From assembly GCA_017942035.1 (NCBI GenBank), contig JAGAVG010000083.1:1-58398 (forward strand): a stretch of 58,398 nucleotides of DNA. The letters are read 5' to 3'. Below the pieces are notes generated by a model, which did not search any database, had not been told where the DNA came from, and was given only the letters and a program-made list of their open reading frames with translations. The position numbers and the translations under genes are program-made. This DNA comes from a bacterium. Lineage in GTDB: Bacteria > Cyanobacteriota > Vampirovibrionia > Gastranaerophilales > Gastranaerophilaceae. This document shows, piece after piece, positions 40,040 through 49,210 of the stretch; position 1 is the stretch's first letter, and the number at the start of each line of letters is the position of its first letter.

Positions 40040-40057
40040 GGTAGACTTTAGTCTACC
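40040..40057. repeat. GGTAGAC palindrome, copy 5
   Basis: GGTAGACTTTAGTCTACC just after the pilin. It is followed at 40070-40200 by part of the 207-bp repeat family (GAATTTGTTAGTGAGCAGTA...) and CCTCTCCCACAAGGGGCGAG. Confidence 0.85.
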
Positions 40058-40199
40058 CTACTATTTACCCTCTCTCTTTGTGAGAGGGTTGAATTTGTTA
40101 GTGAGCAGTATGCGAACTTTCAAATTCGGGAGAGGGTTTTATGTATTGACTTTGACCCCTCACCCCAGCCCTCTCCCACAAGGGGCGAGGGAGCAGTTA

Positions 40200-40335
40200 C
40201 GTCATTGCGAGGTCGGATTTTCGGCAGGGCGCCGTGTGAGCGGAGCAAACCCAGCCCGCAAGGTGGCATTCGGACGTTACTCCGATGCCACCCCGAATAA
40301 TCCGATAGAACGGAGTGAGGACGCGGCAATCCATT
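40200..40335. repeat. TCATTGCGAG...GCGGCAATCC long palindromic module
   Basis: Begins CGTCATTGCGAGGTCGG and ends GACGCGGCAATCC. The GC-rich centre includes GGTGGCATTCGGACG facing CTCCGATGCCACC. Same family as 579-624, 14041-14080, 27110-27150 and 49690-49810. No gene lies in 40005-40438. Confidence 0.75.
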
Positions 40336-40361
40336 TTAATAAAACTGATGTCAGTTTGTAG

Positions 40362-40378
40362 GGTAGACTTTAGTCTAC
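40362..40378. repeat. GGTAGAC palindrome, copy 6
   Basis: GGTAGACTTTAGTCTAC; the last base of the 18-mer is changed. Two copies (5 and 6) bracket the repeat block 40040-40378. Confidence 0.8.
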
Positions 40379-40426
40379 TACCTCGCAATAATAATATTTA
40401 TATTCCCAAATAAAATTAATTTGTGT

Positions 40427-40432
40427 TAGAAT
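40427..40432 (+). promoter_or_regulatory. Extended -10 of HEAT-like gene, leaderless
   Basis: TAGAAT preceded by TG (TGTTAGAAT), ending 6 nt before ATG at 40439. Confidence 0.55.
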
Positions 40433-40438
40433 ATCTGT

Positions 40439-41611
40439 ATGTCTGAAGATTTATTAAAAAAATTAACCGGCAAAAACAAAAACGACTACGAGCCGGCAGC
40501 TAAACATCTCGTTAATGATTGTGATGAAAATCTTTTTCAGCTTTTGGTCGAAAAAGAGGATTTTCTTTTTGATTTTGTGAAACAGAATGTTTCAAAAAGA
40601 ATTGAAGAGGTCATAAATGAGAACAATTATCGTTCGCTGATTTCTTTTATGAAATATTATTCACCTTCTTACGAAGATTTGATTGCAAAAAATCTCGCAA
40701 AATTTGCCGATGAAGATTTGACAGATGAAATGCTTGAAAAGTTTGAAAATGGAACAGATGATGAAAAATGTTACTGCGCAAGATTTTTCTCATATATTCA
40801 AGATCCTTTGGCTCTGCCGTTTTTGAGATTGAACGCACAAAGTGAAAATGAAAATTTGAGTTTTGTCTGTGCTTCTACACTGGGAATTTTAAAAGATGAG
40901 GAGTCATACAATTTTGCGCTGGAAAAATTAAAAGATGAGGATGAGTTTGAAAAGTTAAAAGCCGTAAAATTTCTGACTGCTTATGGAAATAAAGATGCGC
41001 TGATGCCAATAACTGAAATGATGATAACTTCCTCAATGCAGGAAAATATTGCCTGTGAAATTCCGTATCTGGTGAGTTTGCCGGAACTTTTAAACACTTA
41101 TGAACAGCTTGGACTGCTTGTTCTCAACAATATTATTAACGGATTGGGTGAAATTATTCCGCTCTCAACAGTTTTTGATTATGAGTTGTATGATGTTTTT
41201 GAAGATATTATTTCTTCTCCGTCAAATAGTGTTTCTGCCGTTGTGCTTTTGAATGCGGCCGAAAAGTTCGAAACTTTAACAGAAAATGAAGAATATATTT
41301 TCGACGAAGATAAGAATACTCAAAATGAGATTAAAGATATTAGAAAACTTTTGTCACGTATAAACAAAAAAGAATTTTTGAAACTTAGCAATAATGAAGT
41401 TAGAGAAAATAGTCTTTTTGTGTATACTGCACTTGATTTTTGCACTGATGAAATGGTAATAAGAGAACTTTTGCGTTCGAATAATCAAACATTAATTTTA
41501 AGAGCGCTGGAAGTTTTGAAAAAAATCGGCGCACTTGATGATAACGCAAAAACAATCGGACTTTTAAAAGTTACGGATTTGAACATAAAAACAATAATTC
41601 GAGCTCTGTAA
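40439..41611 (+). CDS. HEAT-repeat-like protein of unknown function
   Basis: 390 aa, no signal or membrane segment, acidic, all-helical. Repeated units of about 30-35 residues with Ala/Leu patterns, for example SFVCASTLGILKDEESYNFA and KAVKFLTAYGNKDALMPITE, and ILRALEVLKKIGALDD at the end, suggest a HEAT-like solenoid used for protein binding. No catalytic motif. Monocistronic, with a likely terminator near 41628-41676. Confidence 0.6.
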   Translation: MSEDLLKKLTGKNKNDYEPAAKHLVNDCDENLFQLLVEKEDFLFDFVKQNVSKRIEEVINENNYRSLISFMKYYSPSYEDLIAKNLAKFADEDLTDEMLEKFENGTDDEKCYCARFFSYIQDPLALPFLRLNAQSENENLSFVCASTLGILKDEESYNFALEKLKDEDEFEKLKAVKFLTAYGNKDALMPITEMMITSSMQENIACEIPYLVSLPELLNTYEQLGLLVLNNIINGLGEIIPLSTVFDYELYDVFEDIISSPSNSVSAVVLLNAAEKFETLTENEEYIFDEDKNTQNEIKDIRKLLSRINKKEFLKLSNNEVRENSLFVYTALDFCTDEMVIRELLRSNNQTLILRALEVLKKIGALDDNAKTIGLLKVTDLNIKTIIRAL

Positions 41612-41706
41612 TTTTTACTCATATAACCAAGAATAATAGTAACAAGGCAGTTGATTGCAGAGCTATTCTTTTTTATTATGTCATAACCGATATAGGGAAT
41701 AATCTT

Positions 41707-42072
41707 TTATTTAGTTTCTTTTGACTTTTTAGAATCTTTTTTGAAAAACTTAATCAAAGAATCATATCCGTTTTTGACTTTTTCTCCGATTGAATATCCT
41801 AAGTTTTTAAATCTGTCTTTTATACCTTCCGGAGTTTCAATTTTTTTAAGGTTTCCGTTTTTAACAGAATGTCCGAGCCATAATGCTGTAAGCATTAAGC
41901 CGACACCAATCCAGCCGAGGGCTTGAATTTTTGCAGAAACCTCTTTTTCCGGTTTTTCATTTGATGGTGCAACCTGTTGTGACGGATTTTGCGAAAATTT
42001 TCCATCTTTATTAATCAATGTTTGTGCAAAATCATTGCTGCCAAATCTCACAGATGTTACCGGACTAATCAT
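41707..42072 (-). CDS. Small membrane protein with VRFGSN leader
   Basis: 121 aa. Start at 42072 behind AAAGGAGG. Begins MISPVTSVRFGSNDFAQ, then a polar linker, a membrane helix near 57-77 (IQALGWIGVGLMLTALWLG), and a basic C-terminal tail (FFKKDSKKSKETK). The layout of short F-x-G leader, linker, one helix and basic tail is shared with the protein at 49211. Unknown function. Confidence 0.68.
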   Translation of the reverse strand: MISPVTSVRFGSNDFAQTLINKDGKFSQNPSQQVAPSNEKPEKEVSAKIQALGWIGVGLMLTALWLGHSVKNGNLKKIETPEGIKDRFKNLGYSIGEKVKNGYDSLIKFFKKDSKKSKETK

Positions 42073-42233
42073 TGAGGCCTCCTTTTGCGTATAAAACCCA
42101 TACAAGTAAAACGACTGATATTTTTATTTTGTCGAAAAAATTAGATTTTTTCAACAAATGTTACAAAAGTTTACATATATTTTGGAATATTTTTTTCCTA
42201 TGTGTAATCAATATAGATAGAGGGAGAATAGAC

Positions 42234-45200
42234 ATGGCATTAGAAGAGAAAATAGAAGTAAAAATAGAAAATTCAGATAAATCATCAGCAAGTTTTTTTT
42301 CTTGCAAATTTGCAGATAAAAAAATAAAAAATAGAGCTTATGTAAATGCTCTTGCTGCGGGTATTACAGCTAAATACCTGAATAATAACGGTATAAAAAC
42401 TGATGATACAAGAAATCTTCATTATGTAAGAAAAATTCTTGAAGAATTTGATATTGCTGATATTGAGTTAAAAAATGTTAGAATTGATGTTAGAGCCGTG
42501 TTTGATGAGTCGGAAATTTTTATTCCGAAAACTCATTTTGAATATAATATTCTTCCCGATATTTACGTTATTATTAAGCTTAAAGATGATGACAGTGCTG
42601 AATTTCTGGGATTTATTGAACCGAAGATAATCAATAAAAATAATGCAAATCATGAATATTATTTTGTTGAAAAAGAAAAACTTTCTTCAATAAGTGACCT
42701 TATTCATACAATAAAAGATTTCAAATCTTCAAATACGATGCAAAACCTTTCAGAAAGTGATATTGAAAAATCAAGAGACTTAATGTTTGATATGCTTGAT
42801 AATAATATATCGGAAGGAGAAAAGAAAAATCTTCTTCACAATCTTTTGAAATCTTATGAATTGCGCGATAATTTTATAGAGCTTGAAAATTTTGAAACAA
42901 TATCTTACAGTGCTGTAAACAATTCTGAAATTGTAAGACCGGAAATAAAACCTGCTGAAATTGTAGAAGATGTTCAGGAGTCTTTGGAAGAAGATATTGA
43001 AAATCTGATTCCGGAAGGAATTTTGCCGGAAGAAACTTCACCGGAAGATATTTTAACGGGAGAAACTCTTCAAGAAGAAGGTTTAGAGGAAAATTCAGAG
43101 GTCGAAAATCAAGAAAATCTTGAAGACTTAGCCGGTGATGAAGTTCTTAATGAAGAATCGGAAGATATTATAGAACAAGAACAAAATCCGCTTGAAAATA
43201 TTGAAGAATCCTTCCAGACAGAAGAAATTATTTCTGAAGATAATTTAGAATCGGAAGAGATATTCAAAGATGATGATATTGCAAATTTGTTTAATGAACC
43301 GCCGGAAACAGAGATTAAAAATGACGAAATAGAAAAAGATTTTCAGGAAGAAATTCATCCGGAAATTTCTGAAAAGAATGATGATTTATTAGATACAGAT
43401 GATTTGATTAACAGTATTGATTCTCTTGTTCTTGGAGAAATTGAAAAAACAAGCGAGATGGATGGGTTTATTGATGAATTAAATAATACTCTTCTTGATG
43501 ATAATACAGAAGATAAAATTACAAATATTTCGCCGGTAGAAGATACTCTTAATCAAAGTTTTGAAGAAATTTTCGGATCAGATGCGGTTGCACAGCCGGA
43601 AAAAGAACAAAATACAGAAGATCATTCTCTTCTGGAACTTGATATGGAAGAAAATGGCCTTAATCTTGAAGATGAAAATTTTGAAGTAGAAAATTTAGAT
43701 AATTCCGAAAAAATAAATATTGAAGATATTGATATAAATGAATTAAATTTTGAACCGGAAGAAGAGATAAAAAAAGATACAATAAATATTGATAATATTG
43801 AAAATACATCTTTATCTCAGGATATAGAAACAGAAGAATTAGATTTTCCGCAAATAGAAAAATTATCTGTTGAAGATTTTAATGAAACAGAAGATTTGAA
43901 CAATGATATAGAAAAAGAGACAATAGAAGAAACAATTTCATTAGATGAATTAGAAAATATTGAAAAACCTGAACAAACAGAAAATTTAGGTTTTGGAACA
44001 AATCTTTTAAACACATTACAAGCGGAAGATGCAAATATATCAATAGAAGATAGTATTGATGATATTAATCTGGATGAAATAGATACACTTCTAAATATGC
44101 AAAATGATGAAATTTTAACCGAAAATGAAGAGAATGAAGAAAAACAAGAATTAGAAGAGTTAAATATTTCCACAGAAGATGAAAATCAAGATATTATTAA
44201 TCAAAATGATACAGAACAAGCAGAAAACATAGAACAAGAAAAAAGTGAAGAAGATATTTCATTAGATTTGGGTGAAATAGATAATATTCTTGGTTTGCCA
44301 GAAGAAATTAACGATCAGAATTCGGAGGTTTCATCAGACTCTGTATTGGATGAAGTTGATAAAATTCTAAATACATCAGAAGAAATTTCCGATAATAGTG
44401 AAGAAATTCCAGATAATCAAGAATTAACTCCGGAGGTTTTAATTAGCGACAAAGAAATAGATTTTCTTAATGAAGCAGTAATTAATGATTTTGAAAATTC
44501 TGATAATATAAAACCGGATAAAGAGGAAGAAACAACAAAAGAAATTGCCGAAGAAGAGATTACACCGGAAGCTGATGAAAATATGGATAATCTGGAAATG
44601 CTTTTTGATGAAGAATTAACAGATGATAAAATCCCTGAACAATATGAAGAAATAAATGAACCATCTCCAGTTCCCGGAATTGCACTAAATTCAAATGAAG
44701 CCGGAAATAAAAAAATTATGCTTATTACAGCAAGTATAATAACTTTAGCTATAATAGGAGGTTTAGGTATTGCAATAAGTCATAAAAAAGCTCCTGATGA
44801 TGTGACAGCAGAACAAAATGTTCCGGCACCGATTTCACAGACTGTTCAAAGTGACTCTCCAGCCCGGCCAACTGAAATACCTCAAAATATTCCGGATATA
44901 AATTCACAAATACCAAATGCCGTACAATCAAAACCGGTTCAACAAGATAGCCCGAAAGTTATAACATCTGAAAATACCCATAAAACTACAAATCCGGCTG
45001 GTTCAGATGCATATATGTCAGTAAAAAGTATAAGCTGGCAAGTTCCGGATTATCTCTCATATAGCGATGCAATGAGAACATATTTAAAAACCGCAGGAAA
45101 AAGTATAAAAATATCACTTTCAAGTGACCTTTTACTTGCTACAGAATATGCTTATTCAAATCAGATTAAAATAAATCTTAAAATTTCAAATAACGGCTCA

Positions 45201-45353
45201 GTTCAACAAGCGGCAATAATAACAAGCAGCGGCTCAACGCAAATTGATAAGATTGTGTTACAATCTGTTAAATCGACCTTAAATGTAGTAAAACCGCCCG
45301 TTTCAGTCATAAAAACACCTGAATTTAGCTTAACAATTACAATTAATTTGTAA
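42234..45353 (+). CDS. Large acidic membrane protein with TonB-like C terminus
   Basis: 1039 aa. Start at 42234 behind GAGGGAGA. N-terminal globular domain of about 220 residues (YVNALAAGITAKYLNNNGIK, RIDVRAVFDESEIFIP), which faintly recalls cyanobacterial DUF1822 proteins. Residues about 235-820 are low-complexity, extremely rich in Glu, Asp, Asn and Ile with recurring ENLE/EDI words. One membrane helix near 825-848 (IMLITASIITLAIIGGLGIA), a Pro-rich linker, and a C-terminal 100-residue domain with the TonB-type pattern (NGSVQQAAIITSSGSTQIDK, VVKPPVSVIK). So a cytoplasmic acidic arm is tethered to a periplasmic TonB-like domain. First of three consecutive same-strand genes. Confidence 0.7.
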   Translation: MALEEKIEVKIENSDKSSASFFSCKFADKKIKNRAYVNALAAGITAKYLNNNGIKTDDTRNLHYVRKILEEFDIADIELKNVRIDVRAVFDESEIFIPKTHFEYNILPDIYVIIKLKDDDSAEFLGFIEPKIINKNNANHEYYFVEKEKLSSISDLIHTIKDFKSSNTMQNLSESDIEKSRDLMFDMLDNNISEGEKKNLLHNLLKSYELRDNFIELENFETISYSAVNNSEIVRPEIKPAEIVEDVQESLEEDIENLIPEGILPEETSPEDILTGETLQEEGLEENSEVENQENLEDLAGDEVLNEESEDIIEQEQNPLENIEESFQTEEIISEDNLESEEIFKDDDIANLFNEPPETEIKNDEIEKDFQEEIHPEISEKNDDLLDTDDLINSIDSLVLGEIEKTSEMDGFIDELNNTLLDDNTEDKITNISPVEDTLNQSFEEIFGSDAVAQPEKEQNTEDHSLLELDMEENGLNLEDENFEVENLDNSEKINIEDIDINELNFEPEEEIKKDTINIDNIENTSLSQDIETEELDFPQIEKLSVEDFNETEDLNNDIEKETIEETISLDELENIEKPEQTENLGFGTNLLNTLQAEDANISIEDSIDDINLDEIDTLLNMQNDEILTENEENEEKQELEELNISTEDENQDIINQNDTEQAENIEQEKSEEDISLDLGEIDNILGLPEEINDQNSEVSSDSVLDEVDKILNTSEEISDNSEEIPDNQELTPEVLISDKEIDFLNEAVINDFENSDNIKPDKEEETTKEIAEEEITPEADENMDNLEMLFDEELTDDKIPEQYEEINEPSPVPGIALNSNEAGNKKIMLITASIITLAIIGGLGIAISHKKAPDDVTAEQNVPAPISQTVQSDSPARPTEIPQNIPDINSQIPNAVQSKPVQQDSPKVITSENTHKTTNPAGSDAYMSVKSISWQVPDYLSYSDAMRTYLKTAGKSIKISLSSDLLLATEYAYSNQIKINLKISNNGSVQQAAIITSSGSTQIDKIVLQSVKSTLNVVKPPVSVIKTPEFSLTITINL

Positions 45354-45360
45354 TATATGT

Positions 45361-45366
45361 TATACT
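45361..45366 (+). promoter_or_regulatory. Extended -10 of sigma-like gene, leaderless
   Basis: TATACT preceded by TG (TGTTATACT), ending 7 nt before ATG at 45374, with another ATG directly after. The box lies in the 20-bp gap after the acidic protein gene, so the sigma-like gene has its own promoter. Confidence 0.6.
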
Positions 45367-45373
45367 GGTATTC

Positions 45374-45964
45374 ATGATGAGGGAAAACCACTTGGATTTA
45401 GCACAAGATAAAATAGAACTGATAGAAAAAATAATAAAAAATGATAGAAAGTTCGAAAATAATGAGGACTTGTTTGATGATTTTGTTAATGAAACCTGCA
45501 AACGCTCTCTTTCTGTTATAAAAACAATTTCATCAGAAGATACGCTCGAAATTTATTTAAGAAAAGTTGCCGCAACATCAATTATAAATGTGTTAAAAAA
45601 TTCAGGCCGTTTAAGAAGAACGAGACAAGGATTTATTCCAGCCAAGGAAGTTTCATTAGATGCGGTATCAGAAGTATTTAAGCCAATAGATTATTCCGAT
45701 ATAAATATAGAATATAAACAGTTTAAAATTCAAGAAACTCCGGAAGATGTTGTAATAAAAAAAGAAATTTTGCAAAAGGTTATTGAATATGTTTATTCTA
45801 TTCATAATTCGGATACTTCAAAGAAATATTTAGAAATATATCTTTTGAGATATGAACAAGGTTACACTCAAAAAGAAATCGCACGAGAATTGAATTTGTC
45901 ACAGTCGGAAGTTTCAAAAAGATTATTTAAGCTAATGGATAGAATAAAAATGGCATTTAATTAG
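45374..45964 (+). CDS. Sigma-70-family-like regulator
   Basis: 196 aa. The middle resembles region 2 (EIYLRKVAATSIINVLKNSG). The C terminus is a clear region 4 helix-turn-helix (LRYEQGYTQKEIARELNLSQ, SEVSKRLFKLMDRI). Between them is a linker with VSLDAV and ETPEDVVIKKEI. It could be an ECF-like sigma factor or a region-4 regulator; the weak region 2 leaves doubt. It sits between a transmembrane acidic protein and a zinc-ribbon ATPase, suggesting a signalling trio. Confidence 0.75.
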   Translation: MMRENHLDLAQDKIELIEKIIKNDRKFENNEDLFDDFVNETCKRSLSVIKTISSEDTLEIYLRKVAATSIINVLKNSGRLRRTRQGFIPAKEVSLDAVSEVFKPIDYSDINIEYKQFKIQETPEDVVIKKEILQKVIEYVYSIHNSDTSKKYLEIYLLRYEQGYTQKEIARELNLSQSEVSKRLFKLMDRIKMAFN

Positions 45965-45978
45965 TTCCGGAGTTGATT

Positions 45979-48900
45979 ATGAAGTGTCCTAAGTGTAAAC
46001 AAAATATTCCCGAAGAAAGTTTAAAATGTCCGTATTGTAATTCAAGAACCGGTTTAATCTGCCCTTCTTGCGGAAAAATAAATTCTATTTTTAATTTGAA
46101 ATGTGAAGAATGCGGAACCGAAATTTTGAAAATTTGCCCGAAATGCAACGCCGTGAATTTTCCGAATGCTTTAAAATGTCGTAAGTGCGGTAAAAGTTTT
46201 ACTGAAGAAAAAAAAGAAAAAGAGATACAAACTTCGGAAGAAACAAGTATTCGTAAAAACAAACCTTTAAAAGAAAATAAAAAAGAAACTGATATAAAAA
46301 AAGATGATATTGATATTTCGAATTATAAATATGATGGGACAAAAATTTCTCAAGATAAAGCAGCAGAATTATTAGTAAAAGGAATTTTGTCTGAAGAAAC
46401 GAAGATTTTTTCAATATCCGGCGGTAAAGGTTCCGGAAAGAGTACACTGTTTAGAACAGTAATGCAAAAATTAACGGAGGAACGTATTGCTTGTCTTTAT
46501 GGCAAATGTTCACCATTTTCTCAATTGACAGGCGGAGGGTTAATTCAAGATTTTTTGCTGAATGTTTTTAACCTTCCAAATTCGTGTATATATAATCCGC
46601 AGTTTCAACATGACGCTTTTGAATTTTTTAGAAAAGAATTTCCGGAAATGTCAGAAGATGAAATTTCAGATCTTATAAATTTCTTATATCCTCATATTGA
46701 TGGTACTTTTGAAGATTTATTGAATAATAAAAGAAAGATGTTCAGCTTTCTCGAAAAAATCTTTGACAAAGTTATTTTAAATGTAAATTGCGTAATTGTA
46801 ATTGATAATTTTGAGTTAATTGATGCATTTTCGTATGAATTTTTAACAGATTATATAAAAAAACAAAATGTGTGGGACAGATTAAAACTAATAACAATTT
46901 ACAATGAGCCAAAACCGGTTAAGGGTTATTTTTATTTGTCTTCACCTATTCAAAATGATAATGCATATATGGATATAGTGCTTGCGCCATTTGAGTATGA
47001 TAAAATGGTAGAAATTTTGGATATGAAAAAAGAACAGGATAAAGATTTCCCGGTCTTTTCAAAAGAAGAACTTCATCAGATTCATAAATTGAGTTCGGGT
47101 AATCCGGCGTTTCTTGAGCAGATTTTTGCATTAAAATTTGATTGTCAAAAAAGTGGTCAGCCGTTTGAACTTTCGACGCATATTTCAGGTATAGTTAATC
47201 AGCGTATGTCATTATTGTCATTTTTAAATGCTGATGCTTATCAAGTGTTAATTTGTGCTGCAACACTTGGTGATAAGATAAATTTAGGTATTATTCAAGA
47301 AGTTTTGGATATGCCATACCAAGATTTCAGAGAGGTGATAAATTATCTTGTTGAAAATGATTATATAAGTCCAATGAGTGATATTTATTATGAATTTAAA
47401 AGTGTAACTCTTTGGGAATGTGTACTTGCAAAAGCTAAATTAGATGAAAATTTTATTAAAATAAATGAGCAAATTTTTGAATTTCTTTCAAAATTTACAC
47501 TGAATTCTATTTCAATACTTGGTCTGATTGCACAAAATTTAAAACAGCCGGAGCTGGCACTTTCTATTTGGACAGCAAATACCCGCATGACTTCATATAC
47601 AGGTGATACAAGCCTTTATGCAATTTCACAGAAGCAATGTCTTGCCTTGATAAATGAATTAGATGATCAAGATACATTAAAAATAAGATATAACATTGCG
47701 GAACGTTTGGGAAAACTCTTAACTTTGACGAACCCGAAAGATGCAATGGAATTTTTGCCTGATGCAATAAATAATGCTAAGAATTCAGCTAATGTACAAA
47801 AAGAAATTGAACTTTTATCTTATTTAACAACTTGCTGCCGAAAAACCGGAAATTATTACGGGGAAGTTGAATGTGTTGATACTGTGCTTGAAAAAATAGC
47901 AGAAGGACCGGCTCTTAAAAAGGCGCTTTTAAAATGTTCAAAACTCAGAGCACTTCTTGCAATTGGAAACAGCGGCCAGATAATTAATATGATTGATAAT
48001 GAAATTTTGCCGGTGTTTGATGAATTTTTCAAAACAAAACCAGACAATAAAGATGCGCAGACAGAACTTGTTTTTGAAAGCTGGGTAAAAACGTATTTGA
48101 TACTTGCTCAGGCTCTTGTTTTGCAAGGAAACAACCGTTCGTTTGAAGTTTTGACAATTCTTTTTGAAATAATTGATAACAATAAAATTGAAGATGAATT
48201 ATTTATCTGCAATTGTAAATTAACTCTTGCACTTGCTAATACAATGAAAGGAAATTTTGAAGTTTCACAAAAACTCTTAACGGATACACTTTCTCTTTCA
48301 AAAGAAAACAAAATGGATAATAATACCATAATACTGTGGAATTTTATAGATGTAATCAATCGTTTTGCAATGAAAAAATATGACAATATACAGCAGGATT
48401 TGTTCCAGATTGTAACGTTTGCAAATAATAACGGCGATAATTTTACAAAAAATATCTTGAAAGTTTTGCTCGGAAAATATTTTAAAGATAATAACGACCC
48501 AAAACATGCAATGGAAATTTATAATGATTTAATAGTTTATTTTGCCAAAGAAAAAATGGCTTTGGGAGCTTTAATGACATGGTTTATGATTGCAGATGTA
48601 TCGCTGGTTATTGAAGGGCCGGACAGCGCTATAGATATTGCCTCACAAGCTCTTGAGGTTGCGCAGAACCCTAAAATAGATAACTATTATTTTGTAATTC
48701 TTTTGAAAATTGTGCTTGCAAAAGCTCATATTATCAAATCTGATTTTGAATCTGCAAAAATTCATATAGAAACAGCGATTAAAATTGCGAAAAATTTCGA
48801 AATGAAAGATTTGCTTTCAAGATTGTATTTGATGTACGGAAAATATTTTCAGGAAATCGGCCTTGTAAAATCTCAAAAACAAACTCAATATATGAATGCG

Positions 48901-49041
48901 GCCTTTAAAATGTATCAGGCCTCAGCGGCACTCGTAAAACAGACAAAAAATACATACGTTATGCAGAATATTGAAAAAGCAAGCGTTGTTCTTGATGCAT
49001 TTTGCCGGACAAATAATATTAAGCTTTCAGAAAATAGATAA
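45979..49041 (+). CDS. Zinc-ribbon, AAA/STAND ATPase and TPR protein
   Basis: 1020 aa. Start at 45979 with GGAG 6 nt upstream. Residues 1-75 hold six CxxC knuckles (CPKC, CPYC, CPSC, CEEC, CPKC, CRKC), making three zinc ribbons. A Lys/Glu-rich linker follows, then a P-loop FSISGGKGSGKSTLFR near 143-158 and Walker B-like CVIVIDNFELID near 270, and a helical winged region. From about 500 to the end are TPR-like helical repeats (LALSIWTANTRMTSYTGDTS; DSAIDIASQALEVAQ). This is the architecture of AAA_16/STAND signalling ATPases. The input and partner are unknown; its neighbour is a sigma-like gene. Confidence 0.78.
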   Translation: MKCPKCKQNIPEESLKCPYCNSRTGLICPSCGKINSIFNLKCEECGTEILKICPKCNAVNFPNALKCRKCGKSFTEEKKEKEIQTSEETSIRKNKPLKENKKETDIKKDDIDISNYKYDGTKISQDKAAELLVKGILSEETKIFSISGGKGSGKSTLFRTVMQKLTEERIACLYGKCSPFSQLTGGGLIQDFLLNVFNLPNSCIYNPQFQHDAFEFFRKEFPEMSEDEISDLINFLYPHIDGTFEDLLNNKRKMFSFLEKIFDKVILNVNCVIVIDNFELIDAFSYEFLTDYIKKQNVWDRLKLITIYNEPKPVKGYFYLSSPIQNDNAYMDIVLAPFEYDKMVEILDMKKEQDKDFPVFSKEELHQIHKLSSGNPAFLEQIFALKFDCQKSGQPFELSTHISGIVNQRMSLLSFLNADAYQVLICAATLGDKINLGIIQEVLDMPYQDFREVINYLVENDYISPMSDIYYEFKSVTLWECVLAKAKLDENFIKINEQIFEFLSKFTLNSISILGLIAQNLKQPELALSIWTANTRMTSYTGDTSLYAISQKQCLALINELDDQDTLKIRYNIAERLGKLLTLTNPKDAMEFLPDAINNAKNSANVQKEIELLSYLTTCCRKTGNYYGEVECVDTVLEKIAEGPALKKALLKCSKLRALLAIGNSGQIINMIDNEILPVFDEFFKTKPDNKDAQTELVFESWVKTYLILAQALVLQGNNRSFEVLTILFEIIDNNKIEDELFICNCKLTLALANTMKGNFEVSQKLLTDTLSLSKENKMDNNTIILWNFIDVINRFAMKKYDNIQQDLFQIVTFANNNGDNFTKNILKVLLGKYFKDNNDPKHAMEIYNDLIVYFAKEKMALGALMTWFMIADVSLVIEGPDSAIDIASQALEVAQNPKIDNYYFVILLKIVLAKAHIIKSDFESAKIHIETAIKIAKNFEMKDLLSRLYLMYGKYFQEIGLVKSQKQTQYMNAAFKMYQASAALVKQTKNTYVMQNIEKASVVLDAFCRTNNIKLSENR

Positions 49042-49082
49042 AATTATGATATTGTAACAATTTGTAAATATGAATTTAAATT

Positions 49083-49130
49083 TGCCTCAAATCCAGATAT
49101 AATCCCTCATAGGATAGGATAGGATAGGAT
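49083..49130 (+). promoter_or_regulatory. Promoter with AGGAT pentanucleotide repeats, copy 1
   Basis: TGCCTCAAATCCAGA, then TATAAT (49098-49103), CCCTC, then four AGGAT units (49111-49130) at the expected transcript start. The same block recurs at 58347-58398. It is followed by GGGAGGGG and a 6-codon open frame (49141-49161) before the next gene. Confidence 0.6.
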
Positions 49131-49210
49131 GGGAGGGGCAATGCGCAAAATTTTTTTTTAACTTGTTTTTATGTTATTGTGAAGGTGAAAATATAAGAAG
49201 GAAAAGTACA

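Noticed and set aside
40080-40388. Short open frames over the repeat block at 40.1-40.4 kb
   Set aside because: They translate the same repeat modules found between other genes, in several frames and on both strands, and lack start signals.
42468-44931. Minus-strand frames opposite the acidic protein
   Set aside because: Ser/Phe-rich shadows caused by the GAA/GAT-rich sense strand; no ribosome sites or promoters.
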